Source: Tetradesmus obliquus
Taxonomy: Eukaryota > Chlorophyta > Chlorophyceae > Sphaeropleales > Scenedesmaceae
Assembly (NCBI GenBank): GCA_030272155.1
Contig: CP126192.1
Coordinates: forward strand, 1,336,501-1,400,500
Direction of reading: 5' to 3'
Length of the DNA: 64,000 nt
This document shows positions 22,751 to 35,800 of the stretch, in pieces. The notes beneath the pieces were generated by a model. That model did not search any database and was not told the origin of the DNA. It worked only from the letters and a program-made list of their open reading frames with translations. Position numbers and translations under genes: made by a program. How positions within the stretch are numbered: the stretch's first letter is position 1; each line of letters opens with the position of its first letter.

Positions 22751-25700
22751 GCAGTGGTGCTGATGCAGCCGGCCTGGTGTTAACAGAGACCACCATTGAG
22801 AACATCAGCAGGGTGCTTGATGTGGTTGACAACCCTGCGCCACTGCTGCTGGAGGGCCCCACAGGTGTTGGCAAGTCAGCCACTGTGAATGAAGCAGCAC
22901 GGCGGCATGGCAAGCGCCTGCTGCGCTTCAACATGTCCAGCTCCATCACTCCTGATGACTTGATGGGCAGGGTAGTAATGAAGGCAGCGCCAGCTGGTGC
23001 TGCTGACGGCAGCAGCAGCGGCACTGCAGCAGGCCCTGGCGAGGGCTTCGTGCTGCAGCACCAGCTGCAGCCGTTTGCTGCTGCGTTTGCGGCTGGTGAC
23101 TGGCTGCTGCTGGACGAGCTGAACCTGGCTCCAGATGACGTGCTGCAGTGCATCGAGCAGGCGCTGGACACAGGGGTGAGCAGCAGAGCTGGCTGGTAAT
23201 GCAGGTGCTTGTGTGGTACAAATCAGAACACCACTTTGCAAAACATGGTACATATTTTGGCGACTAGGTGTTAATGCACAGTAACTATCGCGGCAGCAAA
23301 GCGGCAGCGATCCAGAATTACTGCACCCGCATCTACTCTGCATGCTATGTGCTGCTACGTGTGTCGCACGTATCTGTTGGGTAGGGTGTAAGCTGCTTTT
23401 TATGTGGCGCCGTCGATGTGTGCGAGCGCTATCTGCAGCACAGCCAAACTTGCAAACTCAGCCATCCATGCTGCGTGTTATTGCTTGCCTGATCTGCTCC
23501 AAACCGTTTCTGAAGCTGCCGCCTTCAACTGCCTCCACACGCTCTCTGCAGGTGATCACGCTGCACAACCCCAGCAGCGCCTCCCAGCCCATCATCATGC
23601 TGCAGCAGGCCCCGGGCTTCCGCCTCTTCGCCACCCAGAACCCCAACGCCGGCTTCTTCAAGGGCCGCAGGGAGGCCCTGTCGGCAGCGCTGGTGAACCG
23701 GTTTGCTGCGGTGATGTTCCAGCAGCTGCCTGCAGCAGAGTGGGAGCAGGTGGTGGCAGCACAGCTGGCTGCGGGAGGGCTGGCGCGGCAGCAGGCGTGT
23801 GAGGTTGCGCGCGTGCTTGTGGCCTTCCACGGTGCCGTGCAAGAGAAGATCTCCAGCAGCTCCTTCCCGGAGGTGAGGCCATCACACTTGTTATAACACT
23901 AATAGTGTCTGTGAAGACTGCTGGGCATACTTTTGCTTCACGTGCGGTGCCTGACGAAAGTTGAAGTTGACAGAGCGCCTGCACTGACAACATAGTGGAC
24001 CTTTGCAGCAGCAGTGGCAGGCTATGCTATGACTCGCTTACTTGACAACGGCTGATGACGGCAGCTGGCAGACAGCATAGCACTACACATGAGATGCGTT
24101 GAGCGAGTGCTAACGCTGCTGCTACTACTGCTGCCAACCGCTAACTTTGCTGCTGTTCCAGGTGACAGCTTATGCTGAGGTGTCCATCAGGGAGCTGATC
24201 AAGTGGACCAAACACATGCTGCTGGGGCAGCAGCACGCACCTGACAGCAGCGCTGCGGCAACTGCAGGTGCTGATAGCCCTGACCAGGCTGCTGTTAGCA
24301 CGGCTGCAGTGTCAGAGCAGCTGCTGTCAGACACAGCATGGGCCGTGTATGCAGCCAGGTTCCGTACCGCTGCAGCCAGAGCAGTGGTGGCGCAGCTGCT
24401 GACTGAAAAGGGCTGGCCTGCACCACCCCTGAGCAGCACCCTTGGCAATGCCAGCGACAGCATGGACTTTGATGTGTCGATCAAAGATGGCAGCAGGACG
24501 GTACGACTGGGTGGTACTGCTGCACTGCACTGGCAGCCGACCAAGCACTACGACCTGACAGACGCAGAAACAGCGCGGCAGCTGCCTGAGGTGATGCTGC
24601 AGGCTGCTGCAGCAGCACATGCCGCAGTTGTGCAGCTGACATCACAGGCATACTTTGTGCAGGCGCATGGCGTCTACCAGGTGCACCAGAGCTGGCTGCA
24701 GCACTGGCTGCAGCAGCTGCAGCAGCTGGAACTGGCAGGCGACATGCAGCAGGCGGGCTGGGTTGGGCTGTACCTGTACTGCAGCCGCCTGCGTCACGCA
24801 GATGCCAGGTCAGCACTTGCTGCAGCGTTTGCCAGCCACTTCAACCTGCAGCAGCAGGCAGCAGCAAACTTGGCAGCTGTCTGCAGCGGCGCTGCAGCAG
24901 GCAGCACGGAGCTGCCGCCTCAGCTGGCTGGCCTGCAGCTGCAGCAGCCAGACCCTGCAAAGCCCTTTGTGCTGACCAGCCGCATCCTGAGGGCCTGGCA
25001 GGTGGCTGGGCGGGCGCTGATGGCTGCTGAGCCGCTGCTGGTGGTGGGCAGGGATGGCAGCGGCAAGTCGGAGTGCCTGCGGGCCCTGTCCTGGCTGCTG
25101 GGGGAGCAGCTGCAGCAGTTCAACCTGACGCCTGGTGAGTGGGTGTGTTATGCGGGCACAAGACATACCTGCACTGCTGCGTGTGCAGTAGATGTATGCT
25201 GTCATGGTGTGCAGTTGCTGTCGGCTGCATGTGCAGTGCACGCGCACTGCCATCGGGGGCGGGTCCCGTTGCTGTTTAACCACCCCTGCTTGCAGACCTT
25301 CCACTTGATTCCTTGCTTGGCTAGTGGTTGTCCCAGATTGCGCCCTTGCAATTTGATTTGTACGCCTCGCTGCCCTACCCTTGGCATCCCCCGCAGAAAC
25401 GGAGCCGTCAGCGCTTGTTGGCCAGTTTGTTCCTCATGACAGTGCTGCCCCCACCAGCACCAGCAGCAGCAGCAGTCCCCAGGACCCCATCGTCTGGGTG
25501 GACGGCGCCGTCACTGCCGCCTTCAGGGCTGGCGGCTGGCTGTGCCTGGACGGCCTGGGCGAGGCTGAGGCCTCAGTGCTGGAGCGGCTCAACCCGCTGC
25601 TGGAGAGCCCACCCATCTGGACAGTCACCGAGCAGGGCTGCACAGATCAGCTGCCGCGCCTGCCCAGCTTCCGCTTCCTGGCCACCATGACACCACCCAG

Positions 25701-26820
25701 CAAGCAGGGCAGGGCAGACATTGGCGTGCTGTCAGCAGAGCTGTCGCCTGCGCTGTACAACCGGCTGAGCATTGTGGTGCTGGATGATCCTCTGGAGGGC
25801 AGCGATGAGGAGTTTGCTCAAGAGCTGCAGCAGCTGGCCCAGGCAATGTGTGTGGACGCTGCCACGGATGCAGCCGGCACAGCAGTGGCGGTTGCTGCTG
25901 CTTGCCGGCACGTCAGGTGCTGGGTGCAGCAGCGCAGCAGCAGCGGCAACGTGCCAGCGCTGACGCTGCGTGCATATGTGCGGCTGCTTGACAGCTGCTA
26001 CGCCATGCAGATGCGCTACCAGCTGCCAATGCCTGAGGCTCTACTGGCAGCATTTGACCTGTGCTTGGCTGGGCAGCTGGTGGGAGCTGGCCAGGCTGCA
26101 GTGGCAGGGCTGCGTGCTGAGCTGCAGAAGGTCCTGCAGGTGGGCGGCGGGTGTGTCGGTCTGCATGCTGCTTGGAGTTAGTGTGGGTGATCTGCTACCC
26201 TGGGTGCATGATTATTTCATTGTACTGAACCGGTGACTATTGATATGCCAGGCATACGTTGATCATTGTACTGCATGTGTTGTTTTAACGTGGTTGTGCC
26301 TAAGCAGGCTGCTGGTGTGGCTGTGCTGCATCTGCTGCCTGCAGGTCCCTGGGCCTGCCCTGTCTGGCCCCGACCACCTGCAGGGCCTGGCCGAGGCGAT
26401 GTCATGTGAGCACGTGCTGACAGGCAGCCGCTGTGCCACAGCCCAGGCTGTGGCGGCTGCCATTGCCTGCAACATGCCTGTCCTGCTGGAGGGCCCCGCC
26501 GCAGTGGGCAAGACCTCGCTCGTCTCTGCCATTGCACGATTCATGCCGCAGCAGCAGGTCCTGGAGCGAGTCAACAACACAGAGAGCACAGACCTGCAGG
26601 TAAGCAGCGTGCTCATTGGAAGCACTGGTGCTGTAGCCCATGTTCCAGTAAACAGGGGCGTCACCAGGGGTTCACTTGGACACATAAGTAGGTTTGCACC
26701 CTATGAAAGCAGACACAGCGCAGTGCTAGCCTATGCAGACATGTTACCCCGCTGCATGCAGCATATCTTGTGATTGAGTTTGCTGCTTCAAAAGGCATGT
26801 GCCTAAGTTGCGGCTGCTGG

Positions 26821-26855
<35 letters not shown>

Positions 26856-29800
26856 CAGGACTACATTGGAAGCTACCTGCCTGCAGGTGACGGCACTTTC
26901 ACCTTCAACGAGGGCCCCTTGCTGCGGTGCGCCAGGCTGGGCCACTGGCTGCTGCTTGATGAGCTCAACCTGGCTGACCCTGCTGTGCTGAGCGCGCTGT
27001 GCCCGCTGCTGGAGGGGGCCAGCATGCTGGCAGTGCCAGGTGGGCAAGCCTGATAACTGACAGACCCGCGCGCGCCAATGCATAGGTGTTCCTGCAATGC
27101 TGGCAGGCTTCACTTGACCAGGCTTGTTATCACATGCATCGGCACTTATTGCGGCTGCAAAGCAAGCACCATGCCATGATCTATGTGCCGTGCAAGCAAG
27201 TCACCTGCTGCTGTGCTATGTGTGCTGCACTGGCTGCAACTGCTGTTGCTGCACACGCAGGCACCAGCCTTGTGGTGCCGGTGCACCCTGGCCTGCGCAT
27301 CTTTGCGACACAGAACAGCGCTGCATATGCCAACCGGCACGCGCTGCCGCTGTCCATCCGCAGCCGCTTCCTGGAGGTGCAGGTGCGCTGCCAGTGGATG
27401 TGCAGCAGCTATGTGTGACTGTGTGTGAACTGGCTCACGCTGCCACAGCCTGCGTCAGGCATACTGCCCGCCATGTTGCGCGAGGAGTGTGACTAATGTA
27501 ACCAGCAAATGTGGCGCTGGGACACTAGCAGGCTTGTCAAGCCCAGACATGGGCAGCCTTTAGCGTGTGCTTTGTGTAGGGTGTTTTAGCGCACGGCTGC
27601 TAGTGTTGTACGCTGCGCTTTCGGTTTGATTTACCACACTGCAGGCACCTTGCGCCCTCCGCGCTACACACAGGTGACCTTGCGACATGTCTGCTGACCT
27701 GCTCCCCTGCAGGTGAAGGATTTCACAGAGCCTGAGCTGTGTGAAGTCATCAGCAAGCGCCAGCTGCCTGCCAAGATCTCTTCAATCCTGCCTGCAGCTA
27801 CCTCTGCCTCAAGTGCCACCGGCGGACAATACACCAAGCAGCAGGGCGCTGCAGCTAAGCCACTGGCGCAGCTAGCTGCAGCGCTGGGCAGCATCAGCAG
27901 CAGCCAGCTCGGCATTACCCTGCGCGAGGTCATGAAGATCCTGCGGCGCCACGTGGTGCTGGGGCTGCCACTGCCTGATGCTGCTGTGTCGCTGCTGGCG
28001 CCACGCGTGGCACATGGCAGTGCTGCTGCCCAGCAGCTGCAGCAGCAGCTGCAAGCCCTGGGCGGTGACTTCGCATCAGCTGTGCTGCCGCAGCTTTCAG
28101 ACTACAGACTCACCAGCCTGGGTGCTGGGCGAGGTGTCAGGCTGGCAGCCGGCCCCACCTGCTACATTGATGTGCTAGGTGCAGACCTGGCGCGCATCAA
28201 GCAGCACGGCCCGCTGCCTGCTGCGCTGACTGCTGGGCTGGTGCAGGTGGCCTTTGCTGTGGCTGCTGCTGAGCCTGTGATGCTGCTGGGCCCCACCTGC
28301 TTCAAGTCCAAGCTGGTGGCCCTGTGGGCTGAGCTCATGGGCCTCACCGAGGATGTTGTGAGGGTGCACCTCAGCCCTGGTGAGCAGGGCCAATCAAGTT
28401 GCAGCAGCCCATGGCTGCAGTGCACAGCTGCGAGGTTGTTTGCAGCCCAGCGATGCAGCAGGTGTCTGCATCAAATGCTGCCACGTATGAGCGTCGTGAT
28501 GCAGGCAACAAGCCAGCGGTACAGGGTTGTACTGTAACATACATTGTCGCTGCTGCCGCCGTCCAGTATGCGCAGCTAGCTGTTCCGTAAAGCAGGTATA
28601 GTTTCACACTGCGTGTGTGCAACTGCTCCGGAGGTTTGTCTTACCAGTTGTACCCAGTGCTGCGTCACAACTGAGCTGCTGCTTGCCAAATGTAATTGCT
28701 GCACTTGCAGAGACCGAGGGCTGCGCCCTTATCGGGCAGATCACGCCATACACGTTCGCAGAGGCGCTGCAGGTGATCCCCAGGCTAGCTGCCCAGCTCC
28801 TTGCCCGACTGGACAGCCTGCAGCAGCAGCAGCAGCAGCCAGGACACGACGCGCCGCAGCTGTCAAGCAAGAAGGCAGCTTTGCGCCAGCTGCTGAATGT
28901 GGACCTGCCGGAGCAGCTGCAGCAGTACAGTCAGCAGCTGCAGGAGGCCGCTGCTGCATGGCAGGATGAACAGCAGCAGCAGCAGCTCGCCGGCTGGGAT
29001 GCAGATGATGCTGAGATTGCAGATCTGCTGGGCTTGGGCGATGCCTTTGACTTTGACCCTGTGCACAGCGCCAACGCTGCTGCGGCGACTGGCGCTGATG
29101 CGCAGCTGCTGGATGCCTTCATGTCTGATGCAGACTTGGCAGAGGCAGAGGATGCAGCAGCGCAGTTTGCACCCAGCCTAGGAGTGAGGCAACAACAGCA
29201 ACAGCAACAGGTGGAGCCTGACGACGCCGCAGACACATTTGCCACTTTGTGGGACAGTGAGGCAGATGCTGCTGGCGGTGGCTGGCAGGTTCCAGCTGCT
29301 GCTGGCAGCTCTGCTTTGTGGGGCTCAGCAGCCGGGGATGATTCAGGCAGCCTTGAAGATGAGCCATGGGAGCAGCTGTCCCAAGGCAGCAAGGATGGCA
29401 TGTCAGATGGTGCAGATGCCTTTGAGCTGCTCTTCGGTCAAAGCGGCAATGATGGCAGTGACCGTGATGCAGCATCAGCTGGCGGCATGGATAGCATGGC
29501 TGACACAGCAGGTGCTGTCCTGCTGCCAGCAAGTGATGCATCAGCTGACTGGGCCAGCAGCAGCTCTGCTGATGACACCAGGCACAGCGCAGCTGCAGCA
29601 GCCCTTGCTGACACTGCTGAGACACTGCTGCTGGACCCCCCACCAGCAGCAGCAGCAGAAGCAGAAGCAGAAGCAGCACCAGCAGCAGCTGGCAGTGACG
29701 CGGCTCCAGCAGTCGCTGCTGCTTACCCTGACAGCACCACCGCAAGCACAGACCCTGTGTCAGCTGCGCTGCCTGGCTCTGGCGTTGAGCAGCAAGCTGC

Positions 29801-32800
29801 CAGTGACAGCTTTGATGAGTTCCTTGCAAGCCTGTCTCTCCAGCAGCAGAGTGGGTTGCGCAATGCGCAGAGCAGCCGCCGACAGCAGCTGGCCGCAGCT
29901 GCAGCAATGCCTGATGGCCTGAAGCACACCATGCAGCAGATTGTGCATCTGCTGGCTGTGATCGTGGCAGCGCATGACAGCAGAGCCAGTGGCAGCTTGA
30001 GCAGCGGGTCTGCAGCTGCAAAAGCTGACACAGGTGAGTGCTGTGTGCTGTGTGCCTCGTGCTAGTGTTTTTATTTGGTTGTGCTGCCAAGCTGAGACAC
30101 CCGTGTCAGTGCTTACACACAATGTAGCTTGCTGAGCTCGTCACTGGTGAATTAGCAGCATGCAACACATTGACAGGTATGTATGGCAGCCGTGCCTCGA
30201 CCCAGGTCTTGTGCAAACTGCCTCCACCCAGGTCGTGCCTCGACCCAGGTCTTGTGCAAACTTGTACACTCCCATGCTGCCCACCAATGGGCAGCATCTG
30301 CATTCCTGCGCAAATGATGTGCACATGCTTATCACGGCCCTTGTGTCTTGCTGCTTGCTGCTGCCTGCCTCCCCTGTGCCGCCCACCCACCACAGCCGCA
30401 CACCAGATGCTGCACAAGATCAAGTCGCTGTGGCAGCGCCTGAGCAGCCCAGCGCTGCGTACCGCCGACCCCCTGTTCATCTTCCGGGACGGCCCTGTCA
30501 CGCGTGCCGCCAAGGCGGGCAGCCTGCTGCTGCTGGAGGACTTTGACGGGCCCTCGCAGGCCGTCACGGAGCGGCTCAACAGCCTGCTAGAGCCGGAGCC
30601 CAGCTTTGCTGCGTCTGAGGACATCACGCTGGGGCCAGGGGGCGCGGACGTTGTGCTGCCGCCCAGCTTCCAGGTGAGGCAGCGGCGACGGGTGCTACAA
30701 CGGCTAGAATAGGCCGCTGGCATTCTTGCTGTGAGGTTTCAAGGACATACAACAGCTGTCGTGTTCGTGATGTGTATGCCAGCAGATGCTCGCGCCCATC
30801 CAGTCACTTGGCTGGTTCAAGGAGCATCTCGCTGGGAGTTGTGGCTCGAGGCCAAGTTGTCAAGAGATTTCCTTGCGGATGCCGACATGCACATGAGGTA
30901 GACACATTTGCGAGTCCTGTGGGTGACGTGCAGTGCACAGCATCACTGGTTAGCTGCTGTTCAGCGCAACATGACGACATGCGCTGCCAGAGCATCCCAT
31001 GCCACGACCAACACATGATGTCACGTGATGCTTCTGTTTTGCCGTCTCCTATGCTGCTGTTCCTAGGTGTTTGCAACCGTGCACCAGGCATCCGGCACGC
31101 AGCGCATCAACATCAGCCCAGCCACCCGCTCCCGATTCACCACCATCACGCTCACACCCTACACCCAAGACGACATCCAGGCCCTGCTGCAGCAGCAGCT
31201 GACAGCACAGTTGTGCGTGCCGGGCGGCGGCGGCCTTGAGCGTGGCGCGTCATCGCGCGAGGTGCAGGGCCTGCTGGATCTGCTGCTCACCCTGGTGGAT
31301 GTAACGGAGCAGCAGCTGCGAGCTACACCCAATGCGCGCCAGCTGCTGCGCTGCGTGCAGTACATTGCAGCCGCCACAGCTGAGCCAAGCCTCGCGATGC
31401 GGCTGCTGGTGGGGTTCAGGTGGCTGGTGCTAGACAGCCTGCAGCCTGACCCCGCGCAGCAGCAGGAGCTGGCAGCGCGCGTGCTGGAGCACTTCAGCAG
31501 CAACAGCAGCAGCGGCAAAGGCAGCCTGGATGAGCTGCAGCAGCTGCTGGATGCAGCTTTCCAGCCGCCAGACGATGCTCTGCTGCAGCAGCCAGGCGCT
31601 CTGCTCAGAGCGCTGCCATCAGGGCATGTGCAGCTGGCCTTCACAGGTGTTGCAGCCCTGGCAGCGCCCGCAGCAGCAGATGAAGCAGCCGCAGCGCAGC
31701 CCCAGCTGCTGGCACACCGCCTGCAGCTGTCTCCCACGCCGTCCCTCGTCAGCAACATGGCGCGCATCCTGGCAGCAAGCACGGTGCAGGGCCCACTGCT
31801 GCTGGAGGGCCCGCCGGGCATCGGCAAGACGGCTGTGGTGCAGCAGGTGGCGTGCCTGTTGGGCTTTGCCTGCGAGCGCATCAACTTCAGCGCCAACACC
31901 ACGCAGGAGCAGCTGCTGGGCAGCTTCATCCCCAAGGTGGTGGGCGGGCAGCGCGTGTTTGCCTGGCAGGATGGCGTGGTGGTGCGCGCGGTGCGCCAGG
32001 GCAAGTGGCTGCTGCTGGATGAGATCAACCTGGCCCCGCCTGAGGTGCTGGCGACTGTGGCTCCTCTGTTTGACAGGTGGGATTGTTTAGGTACCCAAGT
32101 AGATCTTGTGCTGGGGCAGAGACAGCTGCAAACAGTGAAGGGGCAATGGGGCACCAATCATCCTTCTGTGGTGGTGTTACAGCAGCATGTGCAGGGAGCT
32201 CTCAGGGTTTGGCTGCAGGCAGCCTCCGTCCTGTGGTATTAGTTGCAGGTGTAGCACAGAAGCTGCATGTATGCACACGGCAGATGTCAAGGCGTACTGA
32301 CTTGCCTCGCAGTATCCAAGGGCAACTCCTGCAGTTTGGCGCGCCCTTCTCGCCAACACAAGTCCTGAGCTGGTTGCTGCTTGTTGCATTGTGCTGCAGG
32401 GACACCAAGCACTTCATCCTTCCAAACAGCGACAGCCCTCCGCTGGACATCAGCAGCACGCGCATCTTCGCCACCATGAACCCAGCCAGTGTCGGCGGCG
32501 GCCGCAGCCGCCTGCCGCGCTCGGTGCGCAACCTGTTCACAGCCGTGCAGCTGCAGAAGCCCTCAGCAGAAGAGATCAAGTCCATCACCTTGGACCTGTT
32601 TGCCGAGTGCCTCAACAGCGGCCTGCTGGATCAGCAGCATGCAGCGTGCCTGCTCAACTTCCACACCGCGGCAGTGACAGCAGCTGAGCGGCGCGACCTC
32701 GGCAGGGCGGGTGCAGCAGCAGAGTTCAACCTGCGCGACCTCATCAAGGTGCGGGACATCATCTGGGCCAACATGAAGGATGAGCTGCACCACATCCAAC

Positions 32801-35800
32801 TGGAGGCGGCAGCAGCAGCAGCGGCAGCTGCTTCTGCCGGTGGATCAGCGACTGGCAGCAGCAGTGGCGGCGACAACAGTGGACTGGGGTGGGTGAAGCC
32901 AGCTGTGGGCGGTGCGCTGGGCTTTGGCAACTCAGCTCCAGCAGCGGGGCGCAGGACAGCCAGCAGCACAGACCTGCGGCTGCAGGTGCTGTGCAAGGTG
33001 CTGTTCAGCGTGTATGGCAGCCGCTTCCCTGCCAGTGACGACCAGGAGCAGGTGCAGCAGCTGATTGCTGAGCACATGGAGGTGCAGGAGCGGGAGCTGG
33101 TGCAGAGCTGGGACACCAGCATTGAATGCAGCGTGCCTGCAACGCTGAGGGTGGGCGCCGTCTTCCTCAGCAAAGGTGAGTAGGGGAGTGACTGCGCTTT
33201 TGGCAGCCACATTTACTCTGCGTGCAGCAGAATGCATGCATTTTTTTGTAGTTACGCCATACGCAAACACGATTAACACCTATAATGATCCGTCTATGCA
33301 TGTATTGTACATGGGGGCGGAGGAGTGGCGCAGCACGGTCATGAATGACAGCAACATGGTTTTAGCTGGATTGAAACCCCTCTGAAACATATGCTGTCCT
33401 GTCCTGCTTGATGGCTGCCCTGCGGGTCTGCTTAGGCAACTGCCTGCCCCTGGACCAGCAGCAGCCCATGGCCCACACGCCAGGCATGCTGCGCATGCTG
33501 GAGCGCGTAGCAGCCGCGTCTCAGAGCGGCCGGGTCGTGCTGCTGGAGGGACAGACGTGCAGCGGCAAGACACAGCTGGTGGTTGAGCTGGCTAGGCTGG
33601 CACAGGTGGGGAACAGGGTGCTGAGCAGCCTTTGGAGCATGCCGCATGCCTTGTTTGCTCTAACAGCGTAGCAAAGAGGTGTTTGCAGTATGGTGCGTGT
33701 GACTGTTTGGTGAAGCAGGCGCAAACACTTCAAGTCACCATACCAACATCAGTAGCAACTGTACACGCCTTAGACACAACGGCATGCCAACAGCACGCGC
33801 ATTGTAGCCTGTGTGTTGCTCTTGCCGACCTTCAGGCATTGACATCAACAATGCTGAACTCTGTCCTCCCCTGCCTGGCTGCACTTGCCTGTCTGCTTCA
33901 TGCTGTGCTGTGTTGCCGCAGAGGCAACTTGTCGTCATCAACCTTACCGCAGAAACAGGTAAGAGATATGTGCACACCTTTCATAAACAGCAACTCTGTA
34001 CCAGGTATCCTGCAAGCAAGCACCATGTGCCGATCCAGCCGTCAAAGCAGACTACATAACTTTGTGTGCTTGACAATGCGTCCCACTTTTAATGTTGCTT
34101 ACACTTGGTTAGCTGCAGTCCTGGCGTGGCTAGCCATGGTGAGGCATACTTGGATGCTTTGTGACATGTGTCTGGTGTTCTGCCGTTCAACGTACAGAGA
34201 CCAGCCAGCTGATTGGCCAGTGGCTGCCAGCCAGCCAGGTCAGCCCCAGCGCCACGCTGCAGCCCTCAGCAGCCCTGCTGCTGCAGCGGCTCATCAAGCT
34301 GGCAACATGCCAGTGCCTGCAGAGCCCGAGGTCATCCGCAGGCCTTGAGCCTGTTGCGCAGCAGCTGGGCTGCCTGCTGTCCAGCATGCCTGCCAGCTGG
34401 CTGAACAGCGAAGCAGGCACTGGCTTTGCATCCGGGACAGCCAGCAGCCGCTTGCAGCTGCTGCCTGATGCGCAGCTGCAGCCGCTGCTGCAGACAGCTC
34501 ATACCCTGTCGCTGCTGTTGGGCGAGCAGCACTCGCTCTTGCCTGGCAGTGCGCAGTCTGCGCTGCGCCACCTAGAAACACAGCTGATGCAGCTGCAGGA
34601 GCAGCTTAGCAACAAGCAAAGCAGCCATGGCATCTCCTTTGTGTGGGTGGAGTCCCTGCTGGTGACAGCAATGCGCGAGGGCCACTGGGTGGGTGGCAAC
34701 AGCTGTTGTTTGAGCAGGAGTTGCAGTTGGTTTCTGTGGTTATCAGCTGCATGAAGGGCTGCATGCTTGTTGTGCTTCTCATGTACCATCAATGCGCACC
34801 AATTTGTAGTCAATTTGTAGTCAGCAAAGCCGCGCTTGCATCAGGTTTTACTACTGCCACCGACTGTAGGCCTGCTTTCGAGGTATCAGCACTGCCAGCG
34901 GTGCTGCAATCGCCATGTAGGTGCAGCGCTCTTGCTTGTACTCTGCAAAACTCATGTCCAGCACAAGTGATGCAATGCAATCTCTGCTCGGCTGCAGGTG
35001 CTGCTGGACAACTTCAACACAGCTCCCCCAGAGGTGATGGAGCGCCTCAACTCCCTCTTTGAGGACAGCCCCAGCCTGCATCTCTACGAGCACAGCGACG
35101 GCGAGGTGCTGTCACGCGCAGCAGAAACGATCCACCCCAACTTCCGCCTGTTTGGCACCTGCAACCCCGGCCGCATCAGCGCGCACAAGGTGTCGTCGGC
35201 GTTGCTAAACCGCGTCATCCGCATCTGCCTGCTGCCCCTGGACGCTGGCCTCACCCTCGACAACGCTGACGAGCACGACCTCATGCACATCCTGGCGCAC
35301 CGCTTCAGTGGAGTGCACGGCGGCCTGGAGCTGGCCAGCCTCTGCGTGCGCTTCCATGCGCGCGTGGCAGCAGCAGTAGCAGCAGGCCAGGTCAAGCTGC
35401 TGGGCGGGTACCCCCTGACTGCCCGCAGCATGCTGTTTGCGGCACAGGGCGCGCTGCAGTACATGCAGGCCAGCGGCTGCAGCCCAGTGGCTGCAGCAGT
35501 CAAGGCGCTGCTGACCACATACCTGCCTGGCATAGCCATTAGGGACCAGCAGCTGCTGCTGCTGCGGGCTGCTGCAGATACGCTCACCTCACCAGACCTC
35601 GGCAGCAAGCTCAGCTATGAGCAGCCGGCAGCAGGCGCAGCTGGGACAGACACCTGGCAGCAGCAGGCGGCAGGGCTGAGCAGCAAGCTGGCTCAGCTAG
35701 AGGAGATGGTGGCAGCTGCGTGCTGGGCCCTGGTGCCCACTGTACCTGGCGTGGCAATTGCAGCAGAGTATGCCAAGCAGGTGAGCTGCTATCAATGGCT

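Noticed and set aside
29119-30090. A 323-codon minus-strand frame rich in His, Gln and Cys
   Set aside because: It is antisense to the acidic insert of the giant protein, with no domain and no splice support.
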